The notes below the pieces were generated by a model. The model ran no database searches. It worked only from the letters and a program-made list of their open reading frames with translations, and was not told the DNA's origin. Source: Mytilisepta virgata (Eukaryota; Mollusca; Bivalvia; Mytilida; Mytilidae). From it: a DNA stretch of 64,000 nt. Location of the stretch: NCBI GenBank assembly GCA_028015205.1, contig JAPWFG010000063.1, forward strand, positions 61,001 to 125,000. Direction: 5' to 3'. This document shows positions 26,101 to 40,830 of this stretch, piece after piece (the first letter of the stretch is position 1; each line of letters starts with the position of its first letter). The position numbers and the translations under genes are program-made.

Positions 26101-29100
26101 TCATTTGATTTCATTTCGTTTGAATCTATTGATTTCATTTCGTTTCGTTTCGTTTGAACTTATTCATTTCATTTCATTTCGTTTCAATTTATTGATTTCA
26201 TTTCGTTTGAATCTATTGATTTCATTTCGTTTCGTTTCGTTTGAACTTATTCATTTCATTTCATTTCGTTTCAATTGATTGATTTCATTTGATTTCATTT
26301 CGTTTGAATCTATTGATTTCATTTCGTTTCGTTTCGTTTGAACTTATTCATTTCATTTCGTTTGCATTTATTGATGTCATTTCATTTCATTTTGTTTTAA
26401 TTTATTCATTTCATTTCTTTTGAATTTATTGATTTCAGTTGATTTCATTTCGTTTGAATTTATTCATGTCTTTTCATTTCATTTCGTTTGAATTGATTCA
26501 TTTCATTTCATCTGAATTTATTGATTTCAGTTCATTTCATTTCGTTTGAATTAATTGATTTCATTGAATTTCATTTCATTTGAACTTACTCATTTCATTT
26601 CGTTTGAATTTATTCATTTCATTTCATTTCATTTCGTTTGAACTTATTCATATCATTTGATCTGAATTTATTCATTTCATTTTATTTGATTTCGTTTCAA
26701 TTGATTCTTTTCATTTCAATTCATTTCGTTTGAATATATTCATTTCATTTCGTTTGAATTTATTCATGTCATTTCATTCCATTTCGTTTTAATTTATTCA
26801 TTTCATTTTATTTGAACTTATTGATTTCAATTGATTTCATTTCGTTTCGTTTGAACTTATTCATCTCATTTGATTTGAATTTGTTCATTTCTTTTCATTT
26901 GATTTCTTTTCATATGATTCCTTTCCTTTCATTTCATTTCGTTTGAATTTATTCATTTCATTTCGTTTGAATTTATTCATTTCATTTCATTTGAATTTTT
27001 TCATTTCATTTTATATCATTTCGTTTTAATCTATTGATTTCATTTCATTTCATTTCGTTTCAAATTATTCATTTCATTTCGTTTGAATTTATTCATGTCA
27101 TTTCATTTCATTTCGTTTTAATTGATTCATTTCATTTCATTTGAATTTATTGATTTCAGTATATTCCATTTCGTTTGAATTAATTGATTTCATTGAATTT
27201 TATTTCTTTTGAACTTATTCATTTGATTTCGTTTCAATTGATTCATTTCATTTTATTTCATTTCGTTTTAAATGATTCATTTATTTTCATTTCATTTCGT
27301 TTGAATTTATTCATGTTATTTCATTTCATTTCGTTTGAATTTATTCATTTCATTTTATTTGAATTGATTGATTTCATTTGATTTTATTTCGTTCGAATCT
27401 ATTGATTTCATTTCATTTCATTTCGTTTGAACTTATTCATTTCATTTCGTTTGAATTTATTCATGTCATTTCATTTCATTTCATTTTAATTGATTCATTT
27501 CATTTCATTTGAATTTATTGATTTCAGTTCGTTTCATTTCGTTTGAATTAATTGATTTCATTGAATTTTATTTCTTTTGAACTTATTCATTTCATTTCGT
27601 TTGAATTTATTCATTTCATTTTATTTCATTTCGTTTCAATTAATCTATTTCATTGAATTTCATTTCGTTTGAACTTATTCATTTCATTTTATTTGAATTG
27701 ACTGATTTCATTTGATTTTATTTCGTTCTAATCTATTGATTTCATTTCATTTCATTTCGTTTGCACTTATTCATTTCATTTCATTTGAATTTATTCATGT
27801 CATTTCATTTCATTTCGTTTTAATTGATTCATTTCATTTCATTTGAATTTATTGATTTCAGTTGGTTTCATTTCGTTTGAATTAATTGATTTCATTGAAT
27901 TTTATTTCTTTTGAACTTATTCATTTCATTTCGTTTCAATTTATTCATTTCATTTTATTTCATTTCGTTTGAACTTATTCATTTCATTTCATTTGAATTT
28001 GTTCATTTCATTTTATTTCATTTCGTTTTAATTGATTCATTTCATTTCATTTCATTTCGTTTCAATTAATTTATTTCATTTTATTTGAATTGATTGATTT
28101 CATTTGATTTCATTTCGTTTGAACTTATTCATTTCATTTCATTTCAATTTGTTCATTTCATTTTATTTCATTTCGTTTTATTTGATTTATTTCATTTCAT
28201 TTCATTTCGTTTTAATTCATTCATTTCCTTTTATTTGAATCTATTGATTTCGTTTCATTTCATTTCGTTTGATTTAATCTATTTCATTGAATTTCATTTC
28301 GTTTGAACTTATCCATTTCATTTCGTTTGATTTTATTCATTTCATTTCATTTCATTTCATTTCGTTTGAATTTATTCATTTCATTTCATTTCATTTCGTT
28401 TGAACTTATTCATTTCATTTGATTTGAATTTATTCATTTCATTTCATTTCATTTCATTTCAATTGATTTATTTCATTTCATTTCATTTCATTTCATTTCA
28501 TTTCAATTGATTTATTTCATTTCATTTCATTTCATTTCATTTCATTTCATTTCATTTCGTTTGAATTTATTCATTTCATTTGATTTCATTTCGTTTGAAT
28601 CTATTGATTTCATTTCGTTTCGTTTCGTTTGAACTTATTCATTTCATTTCATTTCGTTTCAATTTATTGATTTCATTTGATTTCATTTCCTTTGAATCTA
28701 TTGATTTCATTTCGTTTCGTTTCGTTTGAACTTATTCATTTCATTTCGTTTGCATTTATTGATGTCATTTCATTTCATTTTGTTTTAATTTATTCATTTC
28801 ATTTCTTTTGAATTTATTGATTTCAGTTGATTTCATTTTGTTTGAATTTATTCATGTCTTTTCATTTCATTTCGTTTGAATTGATTCATTTCATTTCATC
28901 TGAATTTATTGATTTCAGTTCATTTCATTTCGTTTGAATTAATTGATTTCATTGAATTTCATTTCATTTGAACTTACTCATTTCATTTCGTTTGAATTTA
29001 TTCATTTCATTTCATTTCATTTCGTTTGAACTTATTCATATCATTTGATCTGAATTTATTCATTTCATTTTATTTGATTTCGTTTCAATTCATTCTTTTC

Positions 29101-32079
29101 ATTTCAATTCATTTCGTTTGAATTTATTCATTTCATTTCGTTTGAATTTATTCATTTCATTTCATTTGAATTTTTTCATTTCATTTTATTTCATTTCGTT
29201 TTAATCTATTGATTTCATTTCATTTCATTTCGTTTGAAATGATTCATTTCATTTCGTTTGAATTTATTCATGTCATTTCATTTCATTTCGTTTTAATTGA
29301 TTCATTTCATTTCATTTGAATTTATTGATTTCAGTATATTTCATTTCGTTTGAATTAATTGATTTCATTGAATTTTATTTCTTTTGAACTTATTCATTTG
29401 ATTTCGTTTGAATTGATTCATTTCATTTTATTTCATTTCGTTTTAAATGATTCATTTATTTTCATTTCATTTCGTTTGAATTTATTCATGTTATTTCATT
29501 TCATTTCGTTTGAATTTATTCATTTCATTTTATTTGAATTGATTGATTTCATTTGATTTTATTTCGTTCGAATCTATTGATTTCATTTCATTTCATTTCG
29601 TTTGAACTTATTCATTTCATTTCGTTTGAATTTATTCATGTCATTTCATTTCATTTCATTTTAATTGATTCATTTCATTTCATTTGAATTTATTGATTTC
29701 AGTTCGTTTCATTTCGTTTGAATTAATTGATTTCATTGAATTTTATTTCTTTTGAACTTATTCATTTCATTTCGTTTGAATTTATTCATTTCATTTTATT
29801 TCATTTCGTTTCAATTAATCTATTTCATTGAATTTCATTTCGTTTGAACTTATTCATTTCATTTTATTTGAATTTATTGATTTCATTTGATTTTATTTCG
29901 TTCTAATCTATTGATTTCATTTCATTTCATTTCGTTTGCACTTATTCATTTCATTTCATTTGAATTTATTCATGTCATTTCATTTCATTTCATTTTAATT
30001 GATTCATTTCATTTCATTTGAATTTATTGATTTCAGTTCGTTTCATTTCGTTTGAATTAATTGATTTCATTGAATTTTATTTCTTTAGAATTTATTCATT
30101 TCATTTCGTTTCAATTTATTCATTTCATTTTATTTCATTTCGTTTGAACCTATTCATTTCATTTCATTTGAATTTGTTCATTTCATTTTATTTCATTTCG
30201 TTTTAATTGATTCATTTCATTTCATTTCATTTCGTTTCAATTAATTTATTTCATTTTATTTGAATTGATTGATTTCATTTGATTTCATTTCGTTTGAACT
30301 GATTCATTTCATTTCATTTGAATTTGTTCATTTCATTTTATTTCATTTCGTTTTATTTGATTTATTTCATTTCATTTCATTTCGTTTTAATTCATTCATT
30401 TCCTTTTATTTGAATCTATTGATTTCGTTTCATTTCATTTCGTTTGATTTAATCTATGTCATTGAATTTCATTTCGTTTGAACTTATCCATTTCATTTCG
30501 TTTGATTTTATTCATTTCATTTCATTTCATTTCATTTCGTTTGAATTTATTCATTTCATTTCATTTCATTTCGTTTGAACTTATTCATTTCATTTGATTT
30601 GAATTTGTTCATTTCATTTCATTTCATTTCATTTCAATTGATTTATTTCATTTCATTTCATTTCATTTCATTTCATTTCAATTGATTTATTTCATTTCAT
30701 TTCATTTCATTTCATTTCGTTTGAATTTATTCATTTCATCTGATTTCATTTCGTTTGAATCTATTGATTTCATTTCGTTTCGTTTCGTTTGAACTTATTC
30801 ATTTCATTTCATTTCGTTTCAATTTATTGATTTCATTTGATTTCATTTCGTTTGAATCTATTGATTTCATTTCGTTTCGTTTCGTTTGAACTTATTCATT
30901 TCATTTCGTTTGCATTTATTGATGTCATTTCATTTCATTTTGTTTTAATTTATTCATTTCATTTCTTTTGAATTTATTGATTTCAGTTGATTTCATTTTG
31001 TTTGAATTTATTCATGTCTTTTCATTTCATTTCGTTTGAATTGATTCATTTCATTTCATCTGAATTTATTGATTTCAGTTCATTTCATTTCGTTTGAATT
31101 AATTGATTTCATTGAATTTCATTTCATTTGAACTTACTCATTTCATTTCGTTTGAATTTACTCATTTCATTTCATTTCATTTCGTTTGAACTTATTCATA
31201 TCATTTGATCTGAATTTATTCATTTCATTTTATTTGATTTCGTTTCAATTGATTCTTTTCATTTCAATTCATTTCGTTTGAATATATTCATTTCATTTCG
31301 TTTGAATTTATTCATGTCATTTCATTCCATTTCGTTTTAATTTATTCATTTCATTTTATTTGAACTTATTGATTTCAATTGATTTCATTTCGTTTCGTTT
31401 GAACTTATTCATCTCATTTGATTTGAATTTGTTCATTTCTTTTCATTTGATTTCGTTTCATATGATTCCTTTCCTTTCATTTCATTTCGTTTGAATTTAT
31501 TCATTTCATTTCGTTTGAATTTATTCATTTCATTTCATTTGAATATTTTCATTTCATTTTATTTCATTTCGTTTCAATCTATTGATTTCATTTCATTTCA
31601 TTTCGTTTGAAATTATTCATTTCATTTCGTTTGAATTTATTCATGTCATTTCATTTCATTTCGTTTTAATTGATTCATTTCATTTCATTTGAATTTATTG
31701 ATTTCAGTATATTTCTTTTCGTTTGAATTAATTGATTTCATTGAATTTTATTTCTTTTGAACTTATTCATTTGATTTCGTTTGAATTGATTCATTTCATT
31801 TTATTTCATTTCGTTTTAAATGATTCATTTATTTTCTTTTCATTTCGTTTGAATTTATTCATGTTATTTCATTTCATTTCGTTTGAATTTATTCATTTCA
31901 TTTCATTGGAATTTATTGATTTCATTTGATTTCATTTCATTAGAATCTATTGATTTCATTTGATTTCGTTTCGTTTGAACTTATTCATTTCATTTGACTT
32001 GAATTTGTTCATTTCTTTTCATTTGATTTCGTTTCATATGATTCCTTTCATTTCATTTCATTTCGTTTGAATTTATTCA
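23087..32079 (+). repeat. Pentamer satellite, left arm (TTTCA polarity)
   Basis: About 9 kb is made of TTTCA pentamers broken at short intervals by TTTCG, TTTGAA, TTTATTCA, TTGATTTCA and CTTATTCA variants. The typical phrase is ATTTCGTTTGAATTTATTC. The + strand is strongly pyrimidine-rich throughout, with no change of polarity before 32,079. CpG occurs essentially only in TTTCG. Open frames of 60-80 codons translate as Phe-His-Phe-Ile-Ser cycles and come from the 15-bp register of the repeat; they are not genes. Confidence 0.97.
25673..32079 (+). repeat. ~2.2-2.4-kb higher-order repeat in the left arm, about three copies
   Basis: Long identical stretches recur with constant offsets. A stretch starting at 25673 recurs at 28094 and 30269 (offsets 2,421 and 2,175). 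A second starting at 27184 recurs at 29359 and 31732 (offsets 2,175 and 2,373). A third marker, GAACTTACTCATTTC near 26582, recurs near 28970 and 31130. The offsets differ by 200-250 bp because of internal gains and losses. The third copy is cut off at the polarity switch. Confidence 0.88.
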
Positions 32080-32085
32080 ATGAAA
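32075..32085. other. Single-point strand switch of the pentamer satellite
   Basis: Up to 32079 the sequence reads TTTGAATTTATTCA. From 32080 it reads ATGAAATAGATTAATTT, a phrase that elsewhere in the right arm is preceded by GAAATTC. The two contexts overlap by ATTCA, so the inversion breakpoint carries 5 bp of microhomology. The bases just right of the switch are not the mirror image of those just left, so this is not a simple fold-back hairpin. Confidence 0.9.
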
Positions 32086-35000
32086 TAGATTAATTTAAAC
32101 GAAATGAAATGAACTGAAATCTCAAAACTCAAATAAAATGACATGAATAAAATCAAACAAAATGAAATGAATAAGTTCAAAGGAAACGAAATGAAATGAA
32201 ATCAAATGAAATCAATAAATTCCAATGAAATGAAATGAATAAATTAAAACGAAATGAAATAAAATGAAATTAATCAATTAAAACGAAATGAAATAAAATG
32301 AAATAAACAAATTCAAATGAAATGAAATGAATAAGTTCAAACGAAATGAAATCAAATGAAATGAATAAATTCAAACGAAATGAAATAAATAAGTTCAAAA
32401 GAAATAAAATTCAATGAAATCAATTAATTCAAACGAAATGAAATGAACTGAAATCAATCAATTCAAATGAAATGAAATGAATCAATTAAAACGAAATGAA
32501 CTGAAATGACATGAATAAATTCAAACGAAATGAAATGAATAAGTTCAAACGAAATTAAATAAAATGAAATCAATAGATTCAAACGAAATGAAATCAAAAG
32601 AAATCAATAAATTCAAATGAAATGAAATGAATAAATTAAAATGAAATGAAATGAAATGAAATGAATAAATTAAAACGAAATGAAATGAAATGAAATGAAT
32701 CAGTTCAAACGAAATGAAATGAAATGAAATTTATATATTCAAACGAAATGAAATGAATCAGTTCAAACGGAATAAAATTCAATGAAATCATTTAATTCAA
32801 ACAAAATGTAATGAACTGAAATCAATAAATTCAAATGAAATGAAAGGAATAAATAAAAATGAAATCAAATGAAATGACATGAATAAATTCAAACGAAATG
32901 AAAAGAATGAGTTCAAACGAAGCGAAAAGAAATGAAATCAATAGATTCAAACGAAATGAAATCAAATGAAATCAATAAATTCAAAAGAAATGAAATGAAT
33001 AAATTAAAACAAAATGAAATGAAATGACATCATTAAATGCAAACGAAATGAAATGAATAAGTTCAAACGAAACGAAACGAAATGAAATCAATAGATTCAA
33101 ACGAAATGAACTTCAATGAAATCAATTTATTCCAACGAAATGAAATGAACTGAAATCAATAAATTCAAATGAAAGGAAATATGTAAATTTAAACGAAATG
33201 AAATGAAATGACGTGAATAAATTCAAACGAAATGAAATGAATAGGTTCAAACGAAACGAAATGAAATGAAATGACATGAATAAATTCAAACGAAATGAAA
33301 TGAATAAATTCAAACAACATGAAATGAAATGAAATGAATCAATTAAAACTAAATCAAATGAAATGACATGAATAAATTCAAACGAAATGAAATGAATAAG
33401 TTAAAACGAAACGAAATAAAATGAAATGAATAAATTAAAACGAAATGAAATGAAATGAGTAAATTCAAACGAAATGAAATGAATAAATTCAAATGAAATG
33501 AAACGAAATGAAAAGAATTGAAATGAAATAAATCAATTGAAATGAAATGATATGAAATGAAATGAAATGAACAAATTCAAATCAAATGAAGTGAATAAGT
33601 TCAAATGAAATGAAATCAAATGAAATGAATAAATTCAAACGAAAGGAAATGAATAAATTAAAACGAAATGAAATGAAATGAAATGAAATAAATCAATTGA
33701 ATTGAAATGATATATAATGATACGAAATGAACAAATTCAAATCAAATGAAATGAATAAGTTCAAACGAAACGAAATGAAATGAAATCAATAGATTCTAAT
33801 GCAATGAAATCAAATGAAATCAATAATTTCAAATGAAATCAAATGAATAAATTCAAACGGAATGAAATGAATAAATTCAAACGAAATGAAATAAAATGAA
33901 ATGAATAAATTCAAACGAACTGAAATGAAATGAAATAAATCAATTGAAATGAAATCAAATGAAATGAAATGAAATGAACAAATTCAAATCAAATGAAATA
34001 AATAAGTTCAAATGAAATGAAATGAAGTGAAATGAATAAATTCAAACGAAATGAAATGGATAAGTTCAAACGAAATGAAATTCTATGAAATAGATTAATT
34101 TAAACGAAATGAAATGAACTGAAATCAATAAATTCAAATAAAAGAAAATGAATAAATTAAAACGGAATGAAATGAACTAAAATCAATCAATTCAAATGAA
34201 ATGAGATTAATGAATTCAAACGAAATGAAATGAAATGACATGAATAAATTCAAACGAAATGAAATGAATAAGTTGAAACGAAATGAAATGAAATAAAATC
34301 AATAGATTCAAACGAATTGAAATCAAATGAAATCAATAAATTCAAACGAAATGAAATGAATAAGTTCAAACGAAATAAATTGAAATGAAATCAATAGATT
34401 CAAACGAAATGAAATCAAATGAAATCAATCAATTCAAATGAAATGAAAGGAATAAATTAAAATGAAATCAAATGAAATGACATGAATAAATTCAAACGAA
34501 ATGAAATGAATAAGTTCAAACGAAACAAAATGAAATGAAATCAACTGAAATCAATAAATTCAAAAGAAATGAAATGAAAAAATTAAAACAAAATGAAATG
34601 AAATGACATCAATAAATTCAAACGAAATGAAATGAAAAAGTTCAAACAAAACGAAACGAAAGGAAATCAATAGATTCAAACGAAATGAAATCAAATGAAA
34701 TCAATAAATTGAAACGAAATGAAATGAAATGAATAAGTTCAAACGAAATGAAATGAATAAATTCAAACGAAATGAAATGAAATGAAATGAAATTAAATGA
34801 AATAAATCAATTGAAATGAAATGAAATGAACAAATTCAAATCAAATGAAATGAATAAGTTCAAACAAAATGAAATGAAATGAAACGAATAACTTCAAACG
34901 AAATGAAATGAATAAAATCAAACGAAATGAAATTCAATGAAATAGATTGATTCAAACGAAAAGAAATGAAATGAAATCAATAAATTCAAATAAAAGGAAA

Positions 35001-36002
35001 TGAATAAATTAAAACGAAATGAAATGAAATGACATGAATAAATTCAAACAAAATGAAATGAATAAGTTAAAACGAAACAAAATGAAATGAAATCAATAGA
35101 TTCTAATGAAATGAAATCAAATGAAATCAATAATTACAAATGAAATGAAATGAATAAATTCAAACGAAATGAAATGAATAAATTCAAACGAAATGAAATG
35201 AAATGAAATGAATCATATGAAACGAAATCAAATGAAAAGAAATGAACAAAGTCAAATCAAATGAAATGAATAAGTTCAAACGAAATGAAATGAAATGAAA
35301 TCAATAGATTCAAACGAAATAAAATCAATTGAAATCAATTGATTCAAATCAAACGAAATGAATAATTAAAACGAAATGGAATGAAATGACATGAATAAAT
35401 TCAAACGGAATAAAATGAATGTATTCAAACGAAATAAAATGAAAAGAAAAGAATCAATTGAAACGAAATGAAATGAAATGACATCAATAAGTTCAAACGA
35501 AACGAAATGAAATGAAATGACATGAATAAATTCAAACGAAATGAAATGAATAAATTCAAGCGAATTGAAATGAAATGAAATGAATCAATTAAAACGAAAT
35601 GAAATGAATAAGTTCAAAACAAATAAAATTCAACAAAATCAATTAATTCAAACGAAATGAAATGAACTGAAATCAATAAATTCAAATGAAATGAAATGAA
35701 TCAATTAAAACGAAATGAAATCAAATGACATGAATAAATTCAAACGAAATGAAATGAATAAGTTCAAACGAAACGAAATGAAATGAAATGAAATTAAATA
35801 AAATAACTCAATTGAAATGAAATGAAATGAAATGAAATGAACAAATTCAAATCAAATGAAATGAATAAGTTCAAACGAAATGAAATGAAATGAAATGAAT
35901 AAATTCAAACGAAATAAAATGAAATGAAATGAATAAAATCAAACGAAATGAAAGGGATAAGTTCAATCGAAATGAAATTCAATGAAAGAGATTGATTCAA
36001 AC

Positions 36003-39000
36003 GAAAAGAAATGAACTGAAATCAATAGATTCTAATGAAATGAGATCAAATGAAATCAATAATTACAAATGAAATGAAATGAATAAATTCAAATGAAATG
36101 AAATGAATAAATTCAAACGAAATGAAATGAATCAATTAAAACGAAATGACATGAAATAACATGAATAAATTCAAACGAAAGGAAATGAATAAGTTCAAAC
36201 GAAACGAAATGAAATGAAATGAAATTAAATGAAATAAATCAATTGAAATAAAATGGAATGAAATGAATAAAATCAAACGAAATGAAAGGGATAAGTTCAA
36301 ACGAAATGAAATTCAATGAAATAGATTGATTCAAACGGAAAGAAATGAACTGAAATCAATAAATTCAAATAAAAGGAAAAGAATAAATTAAAACGAAATG
36401 AAATGAAATGACATGAATAAATTCAAACAAAATGAAATGAATAAGTTAAAACGAAACGAAATGAAATGAAATCAATAGATTCTAATGAAATTAAATCAAA
36501 TGAAATCAATAATTACAAATGAAATGAAATGAATAAATTCAAACGAAATGAAATGAAATGAAATGAATCATATGAAACGAAATCAAATGAAAAGAAATGA
36601 ACAAATTCAAATGAAATGAAATGAATAAGTTCAAACGAAATGAAATAAAATGAAAAGAATAAATGCAAACGAAATGAAATGAATAAGTTGAAACGAAACG
36701 AAATGAAATGAAATCAATAGATTCAAACGAAATGAAATCAAATGAAATTAATCAATTCAAATGAAATGAAATGAATAAATTAAAACGAAATGAAATGAAA
36801 TGAGTAAATTCAAACGAAATGAAATGAATCAATTCAAACGAAATGAAATGAAAAGAAATGAATCAATTAAAACGAAATGAAATGAAATGAAATGAATAAA
36901 ATCAAACGAAATGAATTGAATAAATTCAAACATTCAAACGAAATCAAATGAATCAATTCAAACGAAATGAAATGAAATGAAATGAAATGAATAAATTAAA
37001 ACAAAATGTAATGAAATGAATAAATTAAAACGACAAGAAATGAAATGAATAAATTCAAATGAAATGAAACGAAACGAAATGAAATGAAATGAAATAAATC
37101 AATTGAAATAAAATGAAATCAAATGAAATCAAATGAAATGAACAAATTAAAATCAAATAAAATTGATAAGTTCAAATGAAATGAATAAGTTCAAATGAAA
37201 TAAGTTCAAATGAAATGAATAAGTTCAAATGAAATGAAATGAAATGAAATGAATGAATTCAAACGAAAGGAAATGAATAAATTACAACGAAATGAAATGA
37301 AATGACATGAATAAATTCAAACGAAATTAAATGAATAAGTTCAAACGAAACGAAATGAAATGAAATCAATAGATTCTAGTGAAATGAAATCAAATGAAAT
37401 CAATAAATTCAAGTGAAATGAAATGAATAAATTAAAACGAAATGAAATGAAATGACATGAATAAATTCAAACGAAATGAAATGAATAAATTCAAACGAAA
37501 TGAAATGAAATGAAATGAATAAATAACAACGAAATGAAATAAAATGAAATTAACAAATTCAAATGAAATGAAATGAATCAGTTCAAACGAAAAGAAATAA
37601 AATGAAATGAATAAATTCAAACGAAATGAAATGAATAAGTTCAAAAGAAATAAAATTCAATGAAATCAATTAATTCAAACGAAATGAAATGAACTAAAAT
37701 CAATAAATTCAAATGAAATGAAATGAATCAATTAAAACGAAATGAAATGAAATGACATGAGTAAATTCCAACGAAATGAAATGAATAAGTTCAAACGAAA
37801 TGAAATGAAATCAAATCAATAGATTCATACGAAATGAAATCTATAAATTCAAATGAAATGAAATGAATAAATGAAAATGAAATGAAATGAAATGAAATGA
37901 ATAAATTCAAACGAAATGAAATGACTAAGTTCAAACGAAACGAAACGAAATAAAATCAATAGATTCAAACGAAACGAAATCAAATGAAATCAATAAATTC
38001 AAAAGAAATGAAATGAAGTGATTTCAATCAATGCAAACGAAATGAAATAAATAAGTTCAAACGAAATAAAGTGAAATGAAATGAATAAATTCAAACGAAA
38101 TGAAATGAATAAGTTCAAACGAAATTAAATTCAATGAAATCAATTAATTCAAACGAAATGAAATGAACTGAAATCAATCAATTCAGATGAAATGAAAGGA
38201 ATCAATTAAAACGAAATGAAATGAAATAACATGAATAAATTCAAACGAAATCAAATGAATAAGTTCAAACGAAATGAAATGAAATGAAATCAATAGATTC
38301 AAACGAAATGAAATCAAATGAAATCAATAAATTCAAATGAAATGAAAGGAATAAATTAAAATGAAATCAAATTAAATGACATGATTAAATTCAAACGAAA
38401 TGAAATGAATAAGTTCAAACGAAATGAAATGAAATGAAATTACTAGATTCAAACGAAATGAAATCAAATGAAATCAATAAATTCAAAAGAAATGAAATGA
38501 ATAAATTAAAATAAAATGAAATGAAATGTCATCAATAAATGCAAACGAAATGAAATGAATAAGTTCAAACGAAACGAAACGAAATCAAATCAATGGATTC
38601 AAACGAAATGAAAGCAAAGGAAATGAATCAATTCAAATGAAATGAAATGAATCAATTCAAACGAAATGAAATGAAATGAATAAATTCAAACGGAATGAAA
38701 TGAATAAATTCAAACGAAATGAAATGATATGAAATGAAATGAAATGAAATAAATCAATTGAAATGAAATGAAATGAAATGAAATGAACAAATTCAAATCA
38801 AATGAAATGAATAAGTTCAAACGAAATGAAATGAAATGAAATCAATAAATTCAAACGAAATGAAATGGATAAGTTCAAACGAAATGAAATTAAATGAAAT
38901 AGATTAATTCAAATGGAATGAAACGAACTGAAATCAAAAAATTCAAATAAAAGGAAATGAATAAATTAAAACGAAATGAAATGAAATGAAATCAATAAGT

Positions 39001-40830
39001 TCAAACAAAATGAAATGAATCAGTTAAAACGAAACGAAATGAAATGAAATCAATAGATTCTAATGGAATGAAATCAAATGAAATCAATAATTTCAAATGA
39101 AATGAAATGAATAAATTCAAACGAAATTAAATGAATAAATTCAAACGAATTGAAATGAAATGAAATGAATCAATTAAAACAAAATGAAATCAAATGACAT
39201 GAATAAATTCAAACGAAATGAAATGAATAAGTTCAAACGAAACGAAATGAAATGTAATGACATGAATAAATTCAAACGAAATGAAATGAATAAATTCAAG
39301 CGAATTGAAATGAAATGAAATGAATCAATTAAAACGAAATGAACTGAATAAGTTCAAAATAAATAAAATTCAACAAAATCAATTAATTCAAACGAAATGA
39401 AATGAACTGAAATCAATAAATTCAAATGAAATGAAATGAATCAATTAAAACGAAATGAAATCAAATGACATGAATAAATTCAAACGAAATGAAATGAATA
39501 AGTTCAAACGAAACGAAATGAAATGAAATGAAATTAAATAAAATAACTCAATTGAAATGAAATGAAATGAAATGAAATGAACAAATTCAAACCAAATGAA
39601 ATGAATAAGTTCAAACGAAATAAAATGAAATGAAATGAATAAATTCAAACGAAATAAAATGAAATGAAATGAATAAAATCAAACGAAATGAAAGGGATAA
39701 GTTCAATCGAAATGAAATTCAATGAAAGAGATTGATTCAAACGAAAAGAAATGAACTGAAATCAATAGATTCTAATGAAATGAAATCAAATGAAATCAAT
39801 AATTACAAATGAAATGAAATGAATAAATTCAAATGAAATGAAATGAATAAATTCAAACGAAATGAAATGAATCAATTAAAACGAAATGAAATGAAATAAC
39901 ATGAATAAATTCAAACGAAAGGAAATGAATAAGTTCAAACGAAACGAAATGAAATGAAATGAAATTAAATGAAATAAATCAATTGAAATAAAATGGAATG
40001 AAATGAATAAAATCAAACGAAATGAAAGGGATAAGTTCAAACGAAATGAAATTCAATGAAATAGATTGATTCAAACGGAAAGAAATGAACTGAAATCAAT
40101 AAATTCAAATAAAAGGAAAAGAATAAATTAAAACGAAATGAAATGAAATGACATGAATAAATTCAAACAAAATGAAATGAATAAGTTAAAACGAAACGAA
40201 ATGAAATGAAATCAATAGATTCTAATGAAATTAAATCAAATGAAATCAATAATTACAAATGAAATGAAATGAATAAATTCAAACGAAATGAAATGAAATG
40301 AAATGAATCATATGAAACGAAATCAAATGAAAAGAAATGAACAAATTCAAATGAAATGAAATGAAAAAGTTCAAACGAAATGAAATAAAATGAAAAGAAT
40401 AAATTCAAACGAAATGAAATGAATAAGTTCAAAACAAATAAAATTCAATAAAATCAATAGATTCAAACGAAATAAAATCAATTGAAATCAATAGATACAA
40501 TTGAAACGAAATGAATAATTAAAACGAAATGGAATGAAATGACATGAATAAATGCAAACGAAATGAAATGAATAAGTTGAAACGAAACGAAATGAAATGA
40601 AATCAATAGATTCAAACGAAATGAAATCAAATGAAATTAATCATTTCAAATGAAATGAAATGAATAAATTAAAACGAAATGAAATGAAATGAGTAAATTC
40701 AAACGAAATGAAATGAATCAATTCAAACGAAATGAAATGAAAAGAAATGAATCAATTAAAACGAAATGAAATGAAATGAAATGAATAAAATCAAACGAAA
40801 TGAATTGAATAAATTCAAACATTCAAACGA
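36003..40830 (-). repeat. 3.7-3.9-kb higher-order duplication in the right arm
   Basis: A distinctive stretch around GAAAAGAAATGAACTG at 36003 recurs at 39743 (offset 3,740). The doubled CATTCAAAC motif at 36931 recurs at 40820 (offset 3,889). A 213-bp stretch starting at 37432 recurs at 41321 (3,889). The ~149-bp change of offset comes from extra sequence around 40,430-40,550 in the downstream copy. Confidence 0.83.

Noticed and set aside
23516..31929. Plus-strand open frames of 60-80 codons rich in Phe, Ile, Ser and His
   Set aside because: They follow the 15-bp register of the TTTCA repeat, recur identically with each higher-order copy, and have no domain or start context.
32000..32160. 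Strand switch as a simple fold-back sequencing artefact
   Set aside because: The sequence right of 32,080 is not the mirror of that immediately left, and the arms differ in length and higher-order pattern; misassembly of another kind is still possible.
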